From Phoenix dactylifera (lineage: Eukaryota > Streptophyta > Magnoliopsida > Arecales > Arecaceae), in the NCBI RefSeq assembly GCF_009389715.1, contig NC_052407.1, positions 9,272,475 through 9,336,474 on the forward strand: a stretch of 64,000 nucleotides of DNA. The letters run 5' to 3'. Both the position numbers and the translations under genes were made by a program. A model generated the notes under the pieces. The model ran no database searches. It was not told where the DNA came from and saw only the letters and a program-made list of their open reading frames with translations. Shown piece after piece: positions 60,316-64,000 of this stretch (position 1 is the stretch's first letter; each line of letters starts with the position of its first letter).

Positions 60316-61559
60316 CAAGTTTTATATGCATTATTTACCTCATCTTTTAACTCAATAAAAAGAAAAGGAATCATTGAAGATCAATATTTAAAGTCTTTGT
60401 ACTCAAATAAATAAATGACTAACTCCAATATGATTGAAAACACAAAATAATACTTAAAAAGGGTATTTCTAGATACTTCTCTTTAGTTCAAATGGAAAAT
60501 GGATGGGATCACTGAAAAGCTGCTAGATTTGGCTGAAACTAGCAAAATTGACCAAAACCGAAGCTAGAGATAAATTCTGGTTCTATCTTGAATAAAAACC
60601 TATCCATGCTGAACCTTGAGATCATTGTGTTTTAGGGCTTCTTAAATTGGCTAAGACTCATGGGTACCTCTAGAATTTGACTTAGACTTACTACTGAAGA
60701 AAACTAAACATTCCTAATTAATCCCATGGGTTAAAGATGGTTACATGGCTTCCAAGGTGTCTAATGGCACCACTGACATGAGCAGATATGGAAAGCTGTA
60801 GAGATGCATTCAGATGACTCCTAAAAATAAAAGGACTCACATGCCATGTCGTTGTCATTAGAATCAATATGATACTAGGGTATTACTGTTGAAATCATCT
60901 AATGTGGATACGATAGTTACAGCCACCAAATTTGGCAGCATGACCATGCTTTATTATTTTGGCCATAATTTCCTAATCGGACTCTAATTAAAGTGATTCA
61001 AGTTGAGCTAGAAAAATTAGCATTGGGCATAATGAAATTTGTCTCACTCAAAAATTCTAACCGTATAGTTGCTGGTGAAGCTTTAAAGTTGCTTCTAGCT
61101 GTGATACACCATTGCAAAAGTTTGAGCTCATCGACAACCCTGATCAAGTGCTATTACATAACCTTACTCTTTCTTTTATTTGAAGCACTCAAGAGATGCC
61201 CTAGGTGTTTCTAAAAGGGCAGCCCAGTGAATGAGGTTCCTGCCCTTGTGGGGTCATTTGGAGAGGTTGTTTCCGTGTTTCATGGCCAAGGAGATTTTGA
61301 ATCCTTCAATTGCTCTTAGCATCACTGTCAATGCAGTGCACTCTTGTCCCACATCAAAAAAAGATGGTTTCTTTTTATGGTAAGAGAGGCAATGATGCTC
61401 AAGAAGATAAAACAAGAAAATAGAGACATAGTGAAATTATCCACCCTCATACCCAGCCAGTGTGTGGTAGAACTTAAAGAGAAGTAGCGGCAAATGAAAG
61501 CACTGAAAGGACAAGCCAAATCATAGAAACACCACCTAAGAATCAAGCCCTCAATCCGG

Positions 61560-61830
61560 CAAAACGTAACTGGTCAAAACCACATCAATGCCCTCTTTGC
61601 TGCACAGAGGAAGAATCAGTTGGTCATTTATTCTTGAGATGCAATTTCTCCAAAGTCGTATGGCAAAAGCTCATTTGGATCTTCCATAACTTGCCAATAT
61701 CTAAAGACAATCTAAAAATTGTGGAGCACCTGGAGGCCAAAGCTTCAATCAAAGTCATCATTAGCCGCTTAGGACAGCCTAGTTGCAATGCTTTGTTGGT
61801 GCTTGTGGTTGGAAAGAAACAATAGATGAA
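61560..61830 (+). pseudogene. LINE zinc-binding RT-associated domain (zf-RVT) remnant
   Basis: Reads HQCPLCCTEEESVGHLFLRCNFSKVVWQKLIWIF, the C-x2-C…H-x4-C pattern of the zf-RVT domain found after reverse transcriptase in plant LINEs, then about 55 further residues to a TAG at 61823. The upstream part (61334-61560) has pieces that may belong to the same element. Neither ends nor A tail are clear. Confidence 0.75.
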
Positions 61831-63003
61831 TAGACTCTTCCACTCCAGAGCAGAATCCAACAGTTTACTGTTGCAGCATTTCTTGTTTCTATTCAGAGGC
61901 TAAACTTCTACAGCAACACACATGCAGCTCAATACCTGCTCAAACCTCCTGCGCCTCGTCAAAGATGTACTGATCGAGCTTCTCCCGGTCCTCTTCATCA
62001 CCCATCATTTTATGCAATTGCTCAACCACCCTCTTTCTGTTCCATCTTAGCATTTTGCCCACTTCAGGACACTTGTAGTCTCATCCAACACTGTAACTTT
62101 CTATATTATTTTATAAAACATCTAATGGGTTAGGACTTCCTAAATCTTATCTTAAAAAAAATGTGGACCCATTTCTAAGAAAAAATAAAAGTAGACCTTT
62201 TTCTTGCAGAATTCCCTTTGAACATATCTTGTGCATTCTCAGAATTCAGAGAAATTATACACTTCATTGATCTTTATCCAAGACAATAAATGTCTAGAAA
62301 GGGGGAAATAATAAAAACCATGCCACTCATGAACCTGTTCAGATCCTCCTGTCCACTAACGAAAAAATCAGACAGCGGCAATGTATGAATTTCAAGCACC
62401 TGAACATTCAAATAATTAGGGCCAATTCATTTCAACGTTCTCACTTCTAAGATTTTGTAAGATGGCCTAACTTAAAAGTTCCAAACTTAGATTTTGACAC
62501 AGAGAGAATATAGTTTTACAAATATTAACAAATAGAATCCCACAACATCGACCAAATCAAGAAACACAAAAATCAAATAGATCTCCAATTTCTTCTGATC
62601 CTCAGACCATTCTACAAAGGAATACCGACATAGCATTAAAAATTAAAGTTTAAAAGCAAATACAAACCAAAACTACAAAGCATAAAAGGCAAAAATAATA
62701 ACAACAACAATAATAATAAATAAATAAATAAAACAGGCAGAATCAGATGCTTTGGCACTCTAGGATTGTTAAATGCACAAACGATTGCACAGATTTCAAG
62801 CACAGCAACCCAAAATCAACCACGAAACATTCAAAATCAGAAGACGAGTCGTTCAAACGAACTCTGGCATCCGACATTAACCGATACTTTCCATGCAACA
62901 CCAACTACGTCGAATCACCAGAAACACAAATCAACAAGTAAGAATCAAACGTTTCAGAAGCTCGGCCTCCTAAAGATCAATCTCATGGACAAATAGATTA
63001 TAG

Positions 63004-63034
<31 letters not shown>
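63004..63034. repeat. (GA)n microsatellite in the reticulon first intron
   Basis: About 15 ga dinucleotides just inside the donor site of the first intron; on the gene's strand it is a (CT)n tract immediately downstream of exon 1. A similar CT run lies at 56052-56071 in the long coding intron. Confidence 0.95.
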
Positions 63035-63038
<4 letters not shown>

Positions 63039-63042
63039 CACC

Positions 63043-63200
63043 GGAGGAGAGACCGACAGAGAAGGGTGTGGGACGAAGCAGGATTGGATTGGTTCTTCGT
63101 CGGAGTGGGGGAGATTTAAGGAGGGGGTGGCGATGGAGACGAGCGGAGGGAGGGAGGGAATCCAACGGTCGGCCCAAACAAGGTACAAAGGAACAGAGCT
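63043..63200 (-). other. Probable 5'UTR exon of the reticulon gene
   Basis: Upstream of the donor ctccg/gtgagt the minus strand is pyrimidine-rich and AT-poor (ccctccctccctccgctcg, cccacacccttctctgtcgg), as plant 5'UTRs near the start often are. It has no ATG in frame with the protein. The 5' limit is a guess. Confidence 0.5.
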
Positions 63201-63902
63201 CGATATGTGCAAGGGGGTTATGCCCGTTACAGGGCGGAGGAATCAAAGTCCTTAGGGGCTACCAATTCTACACGTTCAACATTAATATTCGTGTTCACAG
63301 CTAATCGGATCAACACGAATCTCTATGTCATTCCTGTACTACAGTCGAGCCCGATGTTGCGTTTTAGTTTCCGGTACGTAACGGACGGAATCAACGAGCG
63401 GGAGACTGCAGACGCATTGACGGGTTGGTCGGAGTAATGCTAGGAGGCCCCCTGTTCTAGTACACAAACAAGTATTCGGTGACGTGGTGAAAGGTGATTG
63501 GCGAGATCTACTTTTTGTGTGAATAACCGGCGCCGCTTAGCTTTTTGCCTACTTGACTAAGTCCAGTGTCCAAACTAAATTAGCGACTAATTAATTAAGA
63601 TTATTTGCGGTAAGAATGGGAACATGGGGCTTTAACACTTGGTTGCAAGATTTGCTGTTGATATCGGGATTTGTTTCTTGTTGGGTATATTCATTGCATC
63701 AGTTTTGCTAAAAGGGGAATTTGTTGCTGTGGGATACGGTCCGATTCACTGTCTCGGTCAGCGTTAGCCTACTGCATGCAGGAGTTCGAAAATTAGAAAA
63801 AAAATCATTCTAACTTATAATTTTGTCTTATGGTGTAATGAGCTCCTTTTCCATTATAGATTGCCATTTCGGGGATAAGGTTTTTAGATTTTTCAAAGAT
63901 GA
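63201..63902. other. Upstream region of the reticulon gene, no other gene seen
   Basis: Intergenic sequence; short ORFs lack motifs. It probably contains the promoter of the reticulon gene, but no clear TATA box was identified. Confidence 0.45.
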
Positions 63903-64000
63903 TGTCAGGATCGGCCCGAGCCCTAGACGACTGAGGCGGTCGCCTAAGGCCCCGGACCAATGGAAGGCCCCCGGAAGGCTGACCAAAAGAAAGCAAAGAT
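63903..64000 (+). mobile_element. Possible hAT transposon end, cut by the window
   Basis: gtcaggatcggcccgagccc followed by gaggcggtcgcctaaggcccc resembles the terminal CAGGG-CGGCCC sequence of plant hAT elements. Only about 100 bp is in the window, so neither a target duplication nor coding sequence can be seen. Confidence 0.35.

Larger units (their letters stand above)
58995..63042 (-). other. First intron of the reticulon gene (in the 5'UTR)
   Basis: Acceptor tattag at about 59000-58995 lies 14 nt before the ATG, and the best donor upstream is ccg/gtgagt at 63042/63041. The intron is therefore about 4 kb and holds two LINE-derived pieces (59954-60301 and about 61560-61830), with no other gene seen. 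A long 5'UTR intron often contributes to expression in plants. Confidence 0.65.

Noticed and set aside
61930..62060. 37-codon minus-strand ORF with an acidic stretch (MMGDEEDREKLDQ)
   Set aside because: Looks like a piece of a transposon or captured sequence, but too short, with no flanking structure, to assign.

Overview
The window is nuclear DNA of a flowering plant, very probably a monocot; a palm-like genome would fit, but that is inference. The evidence is AT-rich intergenic sequence, GT-AG introns, plant-type Ty3/gypsy, Sirevirus (Ty1/copia) and LINE retrotransposons with tRNA-iMet-type primer sites, and the host gene families present. No bacterial, organellar, tRNA or rRNA gene was seen.

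Layout. (1) 1-48102 is a tandem array of about 9.5-kb units. Units 1 and 2 each carry an intact five-exon gene for a 390-aa TAA1/TAR-type tryptophan aminotransferase (auxin biosynthesis); the two proteins differ at 5 residues. Unit 3 (19081-45507) has been broken open by retrotransposons and keeps only a damaged piece of TAR exon 4. Unit 4 (45508-48102) is only 5' flank and ends abruptly.

(2) 21137-44170 is a nested retrotransposon block inside unit 3. It holds, in order: a minus-strand, internally deleted Ty3 element whose upstream LTR starts at the predicted cap site yet is bounded by a perfect 5-bp target duplication; a truncated minus-strand Sirevirus with a palindrome-rich LTR, itself holding another LTR; a plus-strand deleted Ty3 element that carries a full-length Ty3 element (31981-39725, TSD CTTCT) in its integrase region; and the 3' half of a plus-strand Sirevirus. 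The two deleted Ty3 elements share the same capsid and protease deletions, which points to a non-autonomous subfamily living beside a structurally complete relative.

(3) 48103-64000 is ordinary single-copy sequence, with the supported genes all on the minus strand: a small acidic peptide gene (50509-50661, possibly a frameshifted secreted precursor), a secreted proline-rich protein (52705-53211), and a plant reticulon (RTNLB) gene of five coding exons plus an upstream 5'UTR exon. A hAT-type MITE, a 5'-truncated LINE with 14-bp TSD, a second LINE remnant and a possible hAT end lie among them.

The clearest functional story is local auxin-synthesis gene duplication followed by loss of the third copy through retrotransposon nesting. 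The most unusual structures are the cap-site-truncated Ty3 insertion and the repeatedly deleted Ty3 subfamily.
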